A stretch of DNA of 64,000 nt from positions 62,001 to 126,000 of the forward strand of contig NZ_LXFU01000023.1 of NCBI RefSeq assembly GCF_001657485.1, read 5' to 3'. Position 1 is the stretch's first letter, and every line of letters begins with the position of its first letter. The notes under the pieces were generated by a model. It searched no databases and was not told the DNA's origin. It was given only the letters and a program-made list of their open reading frames with translations. Made by a program: the position numbers and the translations under genes. The stretch is from Rhizobium sp. WYCCWR10014. GTDB taxonomy: Bacteria; Pseudomonadota; Alphaproteobacteria; Rhizobiales; Rhizobiaceae. This document shows, piece after piece, positions 44,593 to 53,898 of this stretch.

Positions 44593-46044
44593 ATGATCCC
44601 GGCCACCATGCAGCCCAAGCCTCTCCCGACGTCGGAACAGCCCGTCGTCGCCATCATCGGCGGCGGTGTCTCCGGCGCCGGCGTCGCCTATCATCTCGCG
44701 AGAGCCGACTGCGGCGAGCGCCCTGCCATCGTGGTCTTCGAGCCGCGCGCCGAACTCGGCCGCGGCCTTGCCTATGACACGGCCGATCCGGCCCACCGCA
44801 TCAATGTTCCAGCCGCCAAGATGAGCCTGCAGCCCGATGACCTGGGCGAATTCCTGGCCTGGATCGAAGCCCGTGACGCCGTCGCGGGCGACCCTGAGGC
44901 CAGGCAGCCCGATGGCTCGCTCTTCCCCCGGCGCCGGCTGTTCGGCGAATATGTCGCCTCGCTGCTGAAGCCGCTGCTGGAAGACGGTAGCGTGCGTCAT
45001 TGCCGCGCCGCGGTGACGGCTGTCGAAGCCCGTGCCGGCCGTTGGTCGATCCGCGACGACAGAGGCGGCGTGACGGAGGCCGATATCGTCGCGATCGCCA
45101 CCAGCCATCCGCCGCCGGTAGCCCCCGGCCGGCTTGCGAGCCGGCTTGCCGCCCATCCCCGTTTCGTCGCCGACACCACCAAGCCGGATGCGCTCGAGGT
45201 GATCCGCCCGCATGACCGGGTGCTGGTCATCGGCAACGGCCTGACGGCCGCCGATGTCATTGCCTCCCTGGCTGAGCGCGGGCATGACGGTCCGGTGACC
45301 GCGATCTCGCGCCGCGGTCTGCGGTCTCGCGGCCATCCGCCGGTACCGCAGGAGCTCTTCGGCGATTTCGTCTCCAGTGCAGCCCATTCCGCCGTGACGC
45401 TGCTGAGAGGGATCCGCGCCGCCATAGTTGCGGCGAAGGCTGAGGGCATAAGCTGGCATGGGGTGATCGATCAGGTGCGGGCGCAGGGATACGATCTCTG
45501 GCAGGCGCTGCCGGTTGCCGAACGACGCCGCGTCGTCCGCCATCTGCGTCCCTATTGGGATGTGCATCGTTTCCGGATCGCCCCGCAGGTCGAGGCCGTG
45601 CTCGACGCGGCGGTTGCTGCAGGTCGCCTCGATATCCTGGCCGGGTCGGTTGTCGATGCACACATCGAAGGCGAACTCATCCTTTGCACCCTGCAGCCGC
45701 GTCATCAGCGCCAGCCGTTGGAGCGGCGCTATGAAGCCGTGATCGTCACCACCGGCCCGGCGCATGGCGGCATTCTCGAAACCCAGCCCTGGCTCGCGGC
45801 ACTCGCGGCAAACGGTCACCTGACGCTCGATCCGACCGGCCTCGGCCTTGCCTGCACCGAGCGCTCGGAGGCGATTAGCCCGTCAGGAAAGGCAGATCCT
45901 TCGCTGCTGATCTCCGGTCCGCTGGCGCGGGGCACCTTCGGCGAGCTGATGGGACTGCCGCAGGTGACCGAGCATGCCTTCTTCATCGCCGGCGAGATCG
46001 CCGAAAAGCTGCGGACCAGCGCGACGAATAGGCATCCTGCCTGA
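44593..46044 (+). CDS. FAD/NAD(P)-binding protein
   Basis: 483 aa. VAIIGGGVSGAGVAYHLARA binds FAD at residues 18-37, ELGRGLAYDTADPAHRINVP is a typical following segment, and VLVIGNGLTAADVIASL forms a second nucleotide fold. It resembles the lysine-N-oxygenase-like NAD(P)-binding-9 family of uncharacterised flavoproteins. The start at 44593 has a weak site; ATG 44608 is an alternative. No partner gene is evident. Confidence 0.85.
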   Translation: MIPATMQPKPLPTSEQPVVAIIGGGVSGAGVAYHLARADCGERPAIVVFEPRAELGRGLAYDTADPAHRINVPAAKMSLQPDDLGEFLAWIEARDAVAGDPEARQPDGSLFPRRRLFGEYVASLLKPLLEDGSVRHCRAAVTAVEARAGRWSIRDDRGGVTEADIVAIATSHPPPVAPGRLASRLAAHPRFVADTTKPDALEVIRPHDRVLVIGNGLTAADVIASLAERGHDGPVTAISRRGLRSRGHPPVPQELFGDFVSSAAHSAVTLLRGIRAAIVAAKAEGISWHGVIDQVRAQGYDLWQALPVAERRRVVRHLRPYWDVHRFRIAPQVEAVLDAAVAAGRLDILAGSVVDAHIEGELILCTLQPRHQRQPLERRYEAVIVTTGPAHGGILETQPWLAALAANGHLTLDPTGLGLACTERSEAISPSGKADPSLLISGPLARGTFGELMGLPQVTEHAFFIAGEIAEKLRTSATNRHPA

Positions 46045-46155
46045 TTTTCCACCAATATGTCGCTCTTCGACTGTCCCCGGTGATCGACTTCTGATAGTCC
46101 CTCGGCCACCAACATTCCGCTGACCACCAATCGGGCGACCAGAAATATCGAGATC

Positions 46156-47049
46156 ATGTCGCAGGCCGCTCCCACCCTTTCCCAAGCCTCGCCTTCCAAT
46201 CGTTTCGCCCTTGCGGCGCTCCTTCTCGGTGGGGCGGCGATCGGCGGCTCGCCGATCTTCGTCAGGCTGTCCGAAGTCGGACCGATGGCGACGGCCTTCT
46301 GGCGTGTGGCGCTGGCGCTGATCCCGATCGTCATCGTCTCGCTCATGAAGAAGGATGCGGGGCCGAAGCCGCAAAGCCTTTCCGACTATGGGATGCTGGT
46401 TCTCCCGGGCGTGATGTTGGCGCTCGACCTCGGCGCCTGGCACCTTTCGCTCACCATGACGTCGGTCGCCAATGCGACGCTGCTGGCCAACCTCGCACCG
46501 GTTTTCGTCACGCTGATCGCCTTCGTCTTTTTCAGCGCGAGGATCAGCCGCGTCTTCGCACTCGGGCTTGTCCTGGCGTTATCAGGCGTCGTCATCCTGA
46601 AGGGCGGACCGGCAGTCATTGGCAATGGCGACCTCCGCGGCGACGGCATCGCGATGATCGCCGCCTTCTTTTATGCCTGCTACATCCTTGCGATCGGCAG
46701 GCTGCGCAGTCGGTTCGATACGATCCGCATTATGCTGTGGAGCACGGCATCGGCTGCCGCCTTCATCTTTCCGGTCGCCCTCATCTACGAGGGCCATATG
46801 CTGCCCGCGACCCTCTATGGCTGGTCGATCGTCTTCGGCCTGGCTTTTATCAGCCATGCCGGCGGGCAGGTGGCGATCACCTATGCGCTGGCCTATCTGC
46901 CGGCGGCCTTTTCCTCGCTGACACTGCTGCTGCAGCCGGTCGTCGCGGCGATCCTTGCCTGGGCGTTGCTCAACGAGGCGATCGGGACGATGCAGGCACT
47001 CGGCGGCGCCGTCGTGCTTGCCGGCATCATGGTTGCCCGCCGCGGCTGA
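46156..47049 (+). CDS. EamA-family (DMT) exporter
   Basis: 297 aa with ten predicted helices in two EamA repeats (about 15-145 and 160-290). RLSEVGPMATAFWRVALALIP and LQPVVAAILAWALLNEAIG are characteristic. Members export metabolites such as amino acids or purines. It converges with the fusion gene downstream, 3 bp apart. The substrate is unknown. Confidence 0.9.
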   Translation: MSQAAPTLSQASPSNRFALAALLLGGAAIGGSPIFVRLSEVGPMATAFWRVALALIPIVIVSLMKKDAGPKPQSLSDYGMLVLPGVMLALDLGAWHLSLTMTSVANATLLANLAPVFVTLIAFVFFSARISRVFALGLVLALSGVVILKGGPAVIGNGDLRGDGIAMIAAFFYACYILAIGRLRSRFDTIRIMLWSTASAAAFIFPVALIYEGHMLPATLYGWSIVFGLAFISHAGGQVAITYALAYLPAAFSSLTLLLQPVVAAILAWALLNEAIGTMQALGGAVVLAGIMVARRG

Positions 47050-47052
47050 TCG

Positions 47053-48609
47053 TCAGCGATTTTCCTGCAGCAGCCATTTCTGGATGATTGGAATGTCGGC
47101 ATCGCCGAGATCGTGGCCACCGGGGATGACGTCGGAATCGACGGTGGCGCCCGAACTCTTCAGCCTTTCTTCCAGCTCGCTCGCATATTTGCCGTAGGCA
47201 TCCGTCTTGCCGCTGATGACGAGCAGGTCCGTGCCTTTCAGATCGGCATGCGGATAGTCACTCAACACAGGCATGGAGCGCAGCAGCACCGCCTTGTGAA
47301 CCAGGTTCGGGTGCAGGTAGAGCAGCGAGTTCAAAAGGTTGGCGCCATTGGAATAGCCGACATAGACGACCTTCTGAGGATCGAGCCCGTAGGATTTGAC
47401 GGCGCCCTCGATGAAGGCCGCGAAGGCCTCCGCCTCGGTCTTGATGTCGTTCTGATCGAAGGAGAAGGGCGTAATGCGCTTGTACCAGCGTGGAAACCCT
47501 TCCTCCGTCGCCCGGCCGCGCACGCCGAGCAGCGTCGCCCGCGGCGCCGCCTTGTTCAGGAGCGGCATCAGCGTCGTCTCATTGCCGCCGGAGCCGTGCA
47601 ACAGCACGAAGACACTGCCATCGGGATCCGGGGGCGTATAGAAGCGGTGGACGAATGGCAGCTCGCGATAATTGACACGCGGCTGGCCGGGCATTGAAAA
47701 TTGCGGCAGCATCACCTTCAGGTCATGGAGATTGGTAATGGCTTCGGGCGGTGCGAAGAGCTTGCCCCCGAGGGCGGCCTGCTCTTCGTCCACGGTCATG
47801 CCCGGCTTGTCGGTCGCAAGCTCCACCAGCGTGCCGCCGGGCTCGCGGGCATAAAGCGAGCGGAAATATTTGCGGTCATGCATGTTGGTCGGCGACGCAT
47901 CGGTCGCTTCCAGTGCCCTGCGAACCGAAAGCAGCGTCTCTTCGTCGGCGGCGCGGAAGGCGACGTGATCGACCGTGCCCGTGCCTGGTGCCCCGGACCA
48001 GAAGCCACGCGCATCGCGCACGTCGATAATGTCGCCGGACTGCGATACCAGCCTGTCGATCGTGCCGCGGCTGGCCTGGAAGCGATAACCGAAATGGCTC
48101 TCCAGGAAACTGCGGCTTTCGTCGGGCTTTTCCGTCAGCATTGTGGCGCCACGCACCCGCTGGATGGCATGCTCGGCCGGGATCGAGGCGCCGTTCCAGC
48201 CGGCCGGCGATACCAAGTTCTTTGCGCCTGCGAGCTTGAGGATGATGTTGTCTGGGTCCTTCAGCCGCAGGACGGGCTCGCCGAATTCGTCCGCCGGTCC
48301 CTCGGATCTGAGACCGAAGCTCATGGCGCGCGTCAGCCAGAAGCCGATGCTGGCGGGGTCGATCGACAGCGATATTTCGCTAATCTGGCCATAGCCGGCC
48401 CGGCCGGGCGCACCATCTTCCCAGGCAAGGAAGGTCAGCAGCGAACCCGGCGTCCCCTCTGCATCGCCATAGAACAGATGAAGCTGCGTCGCGTCCTCGT
48501 AACCGGCTGTCTGCTTGACGAGCCGCATGCCGAGAAATCCCGCGTAGAAGTCCACGTTCGCCTGCACCTTGCGGGTTACGGCCGTGACGTGATGTATGCC
48601 TGATACCAT
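47053..48609 (-). CDS. Ring-cleaving-type VOC dioxygenase fused to a carboxylesterase
   Basis: 518 aa. Residues 1-305 form two glyoxalase/bleomycin-fold modules as in MhqO/LinE-type dioxygenases (VSGIHHVTAVTRKVQANVDF, HLFYGD, HVAFRA and EPGG--VELATD metal-site regions). Residues 320-518 are an alpha/beta hydrolase with VLLHGSGGNETTL, nucleophile GYSNGANLL and terminal PGGHDLG. In Bacillus, MhqO and MhqD are separate products of one operon that handles quinones. Here both are one polypeptide. The start MVSGIHHV at 48609 fits the family; a longer N-terminus to 48672 is not supported. Confidence 0.9.
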   Translation of the reverse strand: MVSGIHHVTAVTRKVQANVDFYAGFLGMRLVKQTAGYEDATQLHLFYGDAEGTPGSLLTFLAWEDGAPGRAGYGQISEISLSIDPASIGFWLTRAMSFGLRSEGPADEFGEPVLRLKDPDNIILKLAGAKNLVSPAGWNGASIPAEHAIQRVRGATMLTEKPDESRSFLESHFGYRFQASRGTIDRLVSQSGDIIDVRDARGFWSGAPGTGTVDHVAFRAADEETLLSVRRALEATDASPTNMHDRKYFRSLYAREPGGTLVELATDKPGMTVDEEQAALGGKLFAPPEAITNLHDLKVMLPQFSMPGQPRVNYRELPFVHRFYTPPDPDGSVFVLLHGSGGNETTLMPLLNKAAPRATLLGVRGRATEEGFPRWYKRITPFSFDQNDIKTEAEAFAAFIEGAVKSYGLDPQKVVYVGYSNGANLLNSLLYLHPNLVHKAVLLRSMPVLSDYPHADLKGTDLLVISGKTDAYGKYASELEERLKSSGATVDSDVIPGGHDLGDADIPIIQKWLLQENR

Positions 48610-48693
48610 CGAGAGCAGTCCTGATTGAAGCGGCGTCGTCAGGAGCGCGAGTATGAGAGCTGCGAAGGTCATACCGTTGCCAATGACGATCGC

Positions 48694-50289
48694 TTAATTT
48701 TGTTCCGCACAAAGCGCAAGCGAATCGCCGCGCTGCAACAACTCCAAATGTTCGACATCTTCGAGCGCCTCTTCCAGTTGCTGCAGGGTCGGCGGCTTCA
48801 CCATATAGGCGCGCGCACCGAGATTTCTGGCCCGCCGCATGTCGCTCTCGTCGCTTGAGGTGCTGAGGATACAGACGGGAATTTGCTTGAGGCGGAGGTC
48901 GGCTGAAAGCGCATGCAGCACCTCGAAGCCGTCCATGATCGGCATGTTGATGTCGAGCAGCATCAGGTCGATCTGCGGCACATCGGCGATGCCGGCGCGT
49001 TCTTCGAGCAGCCGCATCGCCTCGCGTCCGTTGGTGGCGACATGCAGGTTGAAATTCACCTTCTCCCGCCGCATCAGCTTGATTTTTAGAATCTGGATGT
49101 CGGCCGGGCTGTCTTCCACCAGCAGCACCTCGGCGAGCCTGCCCGAACCTTCGCCTGGCTGCTCCGCCGGCCTGGCGCTGTGCGGCACGGCCGATGTGGC
49201 TGATGGCACGGGCCTCGCCTCGGCGAGCGGCACTTCGAGAATGAAGGTGGCGCCCGGCCCATTTTCTGCCTCGCACCAGATCGAGCCGCCATGCATCTGC
49301 GCGATGCGGCGACAGATGGCAAGGCCGAGCCCGGTGCCTTCGATGCCGCGGCCGACGAGGCGCTTGAACGGCTGGAAGATCAGCTCGCGATGCTCGGGGT
49401 CGATGCCGGGCCCGTTGTCACGCACGGTGAGGCGGCAGATATCGCCCTGGGCTTCGCCTGTGATGCTGATCTCCGGAACTTTCTGCTCGCAATAGCGGAC
49501 GGCATTCGACACCAGGTTCTGGAGGAGCTGGGTCAGCAGCGTCGCATCGCCCATGACCTCCGGCAGCGCCCCGCGGATGATGACGGCTCCGCGGCTTTCG
49601 GTCTGCTGACGCAGATTGTCCTCCACCTGGTCGAGCACGTCAGAGAGCGAGACCGGCCTGAGCTCCAGCCCGCCGGAGGCCTCGAGCTTGGTGAAGCCCG
49701 AGACCTTGACGATCAGGTCTTCCATGTGGTCGGCGGCGCTGAGCACGTAATCGAGCAATTCCCGGTCTTCGGCCGGAAGCGCTGCAGAACCGTGCAGGAT
49801 GCGGGTGAAGGATTTGATCGTCCGGAGCGGCTCCTTCAAATCATGGGCCATGGCGCGGGTGAAGATCTCAAGCGATTGCCGCTTCTGCTCCAGCTTTGCT
49901 TCCAGCATGCCGTGCATGATGGCGTTCTGAATGCAGCGATGCAGTGTCTCGGGCGAAAGCGAATCCTTTGTCAGATAGTCGCGTGCCCCGCTCTTCATCA
50001 CCTCGACGGCGACGGTTTCGTTGCCCTGGCCGGTCAGCATGATGACGTTGGCGGCGGGATCATCCTCCAGTATATCGGCAAGTACGCCGAGCCCGTCGCG
50101 CCCCGGCAGCGAATAGTCGAGCAGGATACAGTCCGGCCGTTTCCGGCCGTTCAGCGCACGACCCTCTTCGCCCGTCTCCGCCTCCACGACGATATAGGCA
50201 GTGCTGGAAACGCGGCCCAATATGCGGCGATAGACCTCGAGATCGTCGATGTTGTCGTCGATGATGAGAATAGAGCAGTGTTCCGCCAA
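48694..50289 (-). CDS. Hybrid histidine kinase (receiver - HisKA - HATPase - receiver)
   Basis: 531 aa, cytoplasmic. An N-terminal receiver (about 5-120, Asp58 in ILLDYSLPG) is followed by a coiled coil, the HisKA box with His149 (MAHDLKEPLRTIKSF), HATPase motifs NLVSNAVRY, DNGPGIDP and GTGLGLAI, and a second receiver (about 395-525, LMLLDINMPIMDGFE). The receiver-kinase-receiver order suggests that it takes a phosphoryl group from the upstream kinase and relays it. It lies 4 bp after the single-receiver gene. Confidence 0.93.
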   Translation of the reverse strand: MAEHCSILIIDDNIDDLEVYRRILGRVSSTAYIVVEAETGEEGRALNGRKRPDCILLDYSLPGRDGLGVLADILEDDPAANVIMLTGQGNETVAVEVMKSGARDYLTKDSLSPETLHRCIQNAIMHGMLEAKLEQKRQSLEIFTRAMAHDLKEPLRTIKSFTRILHGSAALPAEDRELLDYVLSAADHMEDLIVKVSGFTKLEASGGLELRPVSLSDVLDQVEDNLRQQTESRGAVIIRGALPEVMGDATLLTQLLQNLVSNAVRYCEQKVPEISITGEAQGDICRLTVRDNGPGIDPEHRELIFQPFKRLVGRGIEGTGLGLAICRRIAQMHGGSIWCEAENGPGATFILEVPLAEARPVPSATSAVPHSARPAEQPGEGSGRLAEVLLVEDSPADIQILKIKLMRREKVNFNLHVATNGREAMRLLEERAGIADVPQIDLMLLDINMPIMDGFEVLHALSADLRLKQIPVCILSTSSDESDMRRARNLGARAYMVKPPTLQQLEEALEDVEHLELLQRGDSLALCAEQN

Positions 50290-50293
50290 TCTG

Positions 50294-50719
50294 TCAGTCC
50301 TCGAGCGGCAGGATCGCGATTTCGAACCAGTACTCCTTCAGCCGCTGGATCGCGGCGAAGAGCCCGTCGAGATCCACCGGCTTCTGCACATAGGTATTGG
50401 CGCCGAGCGCATAGCAACCTTCGATGTCACGCTCGTCGTCGGAGGTGGTGAGGATCACCACCGGGATCTTGCGCCAGCCGGCGTTCGACTTGATCGCCTC
50501 CAGCGTCTTGCGGCCGTCAAGACCCGGCATGTTGAGGTCGAGCAGGATCAGCCCGGGTTTCGGCACCATCTCGGCGAGCATGTCGAGCGCTTCCTGACCG
50601 GAGGCCGCCCAGCGAATCGAATTGCGCAGATTGGTGCGTTTGAAAGCGCGCATCGTCGCTTCGAAATCGTCTTCGCTGTCCTCGACGATCAGGATCGGTT
50701 GCGTATCACGCTGCTGCAT
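50294..50719 (-). CDS. Single-domain response regulator (CheY/Rcp1-like)
   Basis: 141 aa. All receiver residues are present: Glu/Asp pair LIVEDSEDD, phosphoacceptor Asp in LILLDLNMPGLDG, Thr in VILTTSDD, Lys in YVQKPVD. No output domain, so it acts as a phosphotransfer shuttle or by protein contact. Starts 14 bp inside the upstream kinase 3' end, translationally coupled. Resembles Rcp1-type regulators paired with phytochrome- or PAS-type kinases. Confidence 0.92.
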   Translation of the reverse strand: MQQRDTQPILIVEDSEDDFEATMRAFKRTNLRNSIRWAASGQEALDMLAEMVPKPGLILLDLNMPGLDGRKTLEAIKSNAGWRKIPVVILTTSDDERDIEGCYALGANTYVQKPVDLDGLFAAIQRLKEYWFEIAILPLED

Positions 50720-52847
50720 TCTGCCCCTCGCGCTTTTTTCCCAGAGTGAAGTAGAATGTCGTGCCGGTGCCGACCTCCGATTCCAGCCAGATATCGCCAT
50801 TGTGCCGCGCGATGATCTTGCGAACGAAGGTGAGGCCTGCTCCGGTCCCGTCGTCGGAATCCTGCGACTTTTCCAGCCGTTTGAAAATGCGGAAAATATC
50901 CTCGTGGAATTCCTGCGGAATGCCCTTGCCGTTATCCTTAACGAAAAACACGTTGCGGGCAACCGTGCCGTCCTTGCCGACGAACCGGTCAAGATAGCCG
51001 ATCGAGACGAGCGGCGCCGGCTTGTCGTTGTATTTGATCGCGTTGGTTATGAGATTGCGGAACACTTCGGTCAATCGCGTCGCGTCGCAGACCACCTCCG
51101 GCAGCCGGCCGTCGATGATGACCTTGGCGTGCCGTTCCTCCAGCAGCAACTCCATCGTCCCGACGACATCCTTGACGATCAGGCCGATATCGGTGCGTTT
51201 GACCGCCAACTGCTGTCGTCCGAGCCGGGAGAAATAAAGAAGCTCGTTGACGAGCTTCTCCATGCGCTGGCTGAGACGCACGAGCCGGTTCAGCCGGCGC
51301 ACGCCGTCCGCATCGAGCTTGTCTTCATAATCTTCCAACAGGAAGCGGGAGTGGTTGTGCAGACCGCGCAGCGGTTCCTTGAGATCATGCGAGGCGATAT
51401 AGGCGAATTCATCGAGGTCGTGGTTGCTGCGCTCAAGCTCGGCCGTATAGGCTTCGAGCTGGGAAAGCGTCGTTTTCATCCGTTCTTCCTGCCGGACGCG
51501 CTCGCTGATGTCGCGCACGATACCGACGAAGGTCTTCGTATGGCCGGTGACGACGGCGCTGATGGAAACATCGATCGGAAAGACGATGCCGTTCTTGCGT
51601 CGTCCGGAGACCATGCGCGTCGTGCCGATGATGCGCTCCTCGCCGGTCTTCCGGTAATGGGCGAGATAGCCGTCGTGCTCGGAATGGTAGGGTTCGGGCA
51701 TCAGCATCTTGATATTTTTGCCGATCGTCTCCTGCGGGGAGTAACCGAACATGCTTTCAGCCGCCGGATTGAAGTTCTTGATCGTTCCACGCTCGTCGAT
51801 GACGACGACGGCATCAGGCGTGCCGCGCACCAGCGCGCCGAAGCGGACGCGCTCGCTTTCGAGGTTATAGTTGTTGCGCATGAAATAGAAGACGAGGAGC
51901 GCGATCAGCCAAAGTGTGGCAGCCGTAATGGTGCGGTTGGCGATCTCCTGCCAGAAACCGGCCTCGTCGTGTCTGGCGGCGAAAAAGCCGAGCATCAGGA
52001 GCACGGTACAGGCAAAGGCGAAGAAAAGCGGCGCATTTCTGTTGCCGAACCAGAGCGCCGTCAGCACCAGCGGTACATAGAGAATGCCGTTGGCGACCCC
52101 CAGCGGCGTATAGAGATCGACGAGAAGGCCGGTGAAGCAGACCGCAGCCGGAATCCAGAGCGGGATCTGCGCCCGGTTTGCCGGCTGCATCCACCAGGAG
52201 CGGGCGAGAAGCCCGGAGCCGAAGATCACCATGCCGACCGCCGTATGCAGCGCCATCGCCGCATAGGGCCCCCAGCGGTAGCCCTGTTCGGCATCGGTGA
52301 CATAGCCGGCCAGCGCGATCATGCCGAGGGTGATGACGACATAGCTCGTCAATTCCTGCACCACCTGGCTTCTCGACCTCTCCACCCGGAGCGAGAGCAG
52401 CAGCGAAAGATTGGCGATCAGGAAGACCAGCGCGGTGTTCGGCCCCATGCCGCCGCCGATCTCGGCAATGAAATCCGGCGAAACCAGGAAGCGCGAGATC
52501 AACACGTCGACATTGTGAAAACTCCGCCCGATCATGACGATTTCCGCGAGCCGGGCCGCGGCGATCGCCGCCGCAAGCCCCGCCGTGATCGCCGCCGTTG
52601 CTCGAAAACGGCGGGCGGCGAGTGTCGAAGCGGCAAGCCCCACGCCGCAAAGCACGAAGCAGAGCGCGGTATTGAAGGCCATCGACGGAAAGCCGGGAAC
52701 CAGCGAAATGACAATCTCGACCTGCAGCAGCCAGCCGGTAAGCGCCGTCACGCCGAGAAGGAACATCAGGCAGCCGACGGCAATCGCAAAGCCACGGTAG
52801 TGTCGCCTTGGCTGGTCCTGCAGGTCCACGTTGCCCTGATCCTGCAC
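50706..52847 (-). CDS. Membrane PAS histidine kinase with FixL-like haem-PAS residues
   Basis: 713 aa from a GTG at 52847, which has AAGGAGG about 10 bp upstream; the open frame extends to 53027 but without support. About eight membrane helices (residues 15-325) precede a PAS domain (about 345-460), HisKA (ASHDLKEPLRGLHNH) and HATPase (NLITNAIKYND, DNGKGIPQ, GTGAGLTFV). The PAS carries His in SEHDGYLAHYR and Arg 20 residues later in IIGTTRMVSG. These are the positions of the haem His and distal Arg of FixL. Oxygen or NO sensing is possible but not shown. First gene of a kinase-receiver-hybrid operon. Confidence 0.9.
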   Translation of the reverse strand: MQDQGNVDLQDQPRRHYRGFAIAVGCLMFLLGVTALTGWLLQVEIVISLVPGFPSMAFNTALCFVLCGVGLAASTLAARRFRATAAITAGLAAAIAAARLAEIVMIGRSFHNVDVLISRFLVSPDFIAEIGGGMGPNTALVFLIANLSLLLSLRVERSRSQVVQELTSYVVITLGMIALAGYVTDAEQGYRWGPYAAMALHTAVGMVIFGSGLLARSWWMQPANRAQIPLWIPAAVCFTGLLVDLYTPLGVANGILYVPLVLTALWFGNRNAPLFFAFACTVLLMLGFFAARHDEAGFWQEIANRTITAATLWLIALLVFYFMRNNYNLESERVRFGALVRGTPDAVVVIDERGTIKNFNPAAESMFGYSPQETIGKNIKMLMPEPYHSEHDGYLAHYRKTGEERIIGTTRMVSGRRKNGIVFPIDVSISAVVTGHTKTFVGIVRDISERVRQEERMKTTLSQLEAYTAELERSNHDLDEFAYIASHDLKEPLRGLHNHSRFLLEDYEDKLDADGVRRLNRLVRLSQRMEKLVNELLYFSRLGRQQLAVKRTDIGLIVKDVVGTMELLLEERHAKVIIDGRLPEVVCDATRLTEVFRNLITNAIKYNDKPAPLVSIGYLDRFVGKDGTVARNVFFVKDNGKGIPQEFHEDIFRIFKRLEKSQDSDDGTGAGLTFVRKIIARHNGDIWLESEVGTGTTFYFTLGKKREGQNAAA

Positions 52848-53040
52848 CCGTGTGTCCTCCTTCGGTTTGCGCGGCCATCTTTTCCGAAATCGAGGAATAC
52901 TCAATAGGCAAGGCAGGGCGGTGCCGCGCTTTTTGCGAAATGATCTGCGATGAGGTATATCGAATTTTAGTGGAACCGCGGTATGGTGATGTCGAAGGAC
53001 AGCGAGGTTCATTCGAACAATATCCAAATCACGGTGCTAG

Positions 53041-53418
53041 ATGACCACCCTATTTTATGTCGACGACAGCAAGGATGACCTCTTCTATGTCGACTATATG
53101 AGCAGAAAGCAGCAGTTAGACGTTGATCTATTCTGTTTCTCCACAGCCGAAATGGCGCTGGAGGCATTGGAGACACGCGCGGCGGAAGGCAAGACCTCGC
53201 CCGATCTGCTGGTCGCCGATCTCTACATGCCGCTCGATAGCGGCATCGGCCTGATCACTCGGTTGCGCCTGGATGATCGTTTCAAGGCGATGCGGCTTGC
53301 TATCTGCAGCGGATCGGATGCTGCCGAGGACCGCGCGCGCTCACTCGATGCCGGCGCCGATGTCTATCTGGAAAAGCCGCTTGACCTTGCCGCGATCATT
53401 CTCAATCTTGAGATGTAG
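53041..53418 (+). CDS. Single-domain response regulator
   Basis: 125 aa. Receiver with YVDDSKDD acidic pair, phosphoacceptor Asp in LLVADLYMPLDSG, Ser/Thr in ICSGSD and Lys in YLEKPLDL. No output domain. Divergent from the membrane kinase operon with 193 bp between, so it probably belongs to the same relay. Confidence 0.88.
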   Translation: MTTLFYVDDSKDDLFYVDYMSRKQQLDVDLFCFSTAEMALEALETRAAEGKTSPDLLVADLYMPLDSGIGLITRLRLDDRFKAMRLAICSGSDAAEDRARSLDAGADVYLEKPLDLAAIILNLEM

Positions 53419-53898
53419 AAAACGGCGAAAGCCGTATGCCCTATTCCGTCTCATTCGTCCAAGCCATCTGACAAACCGCAATTGACAAGGTCGAGGGCGC
53501 ATCACAAGATGCAACCGACGCGAAGAATATGGAACGCAAAATAAGCGCTGAGAGAACCGATCAACCCGCGTTCGCCGCCACGAACATCAACCAACCCCTT
53601 AGCTGAATGGGTCTATCGGCTCTCTCGCGCTTACGTCTGGCACTGCCTTCTCGCATTCATGGATGTTGAATGCAGGAAGAATACGATACCCAGGTAAGAA
53701 CTACTGCCCCTCAGTAAAATCTGCCCGTGCATCACCTGTCGTTGAGATAATTGATGATTTCCGCCTTACATATCGAAAGTCCCCGTTTTCGATATCTCTC
53801 ATCAATCGTCTCGCAATTTTTGTAGCTCTTCGCGTTTAAGACGTATATCCCAAGATTTCGGGATTAGAGGCATTGGCGGGAGGAGAGGAAGAGTGGGA
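53419..53898. other. Intergenic region with nested inverted repeats
   Basis: 480 bp with no gene I can support. ATATCGAAA (53770-53778) and TTTCGATAT (53787-53795) form a perfect 9-bp inverted repeat; TTGATGA (53751-53757) and TCATCAA (53799-53805) flank it as an outer pair. It lies about 95-150 bp upstream of the LuxR-type gene. An operator or RNA fold is possible. Confidence 0.5.

Noticed and set aside
50622..52907. 761-codon plus-strand frame opposite the membrane kinase
   Set aside because: Low-complexity Arg/Asp/Glu-rich translation antisense to a kinase with intact motifs; no initiation signal.
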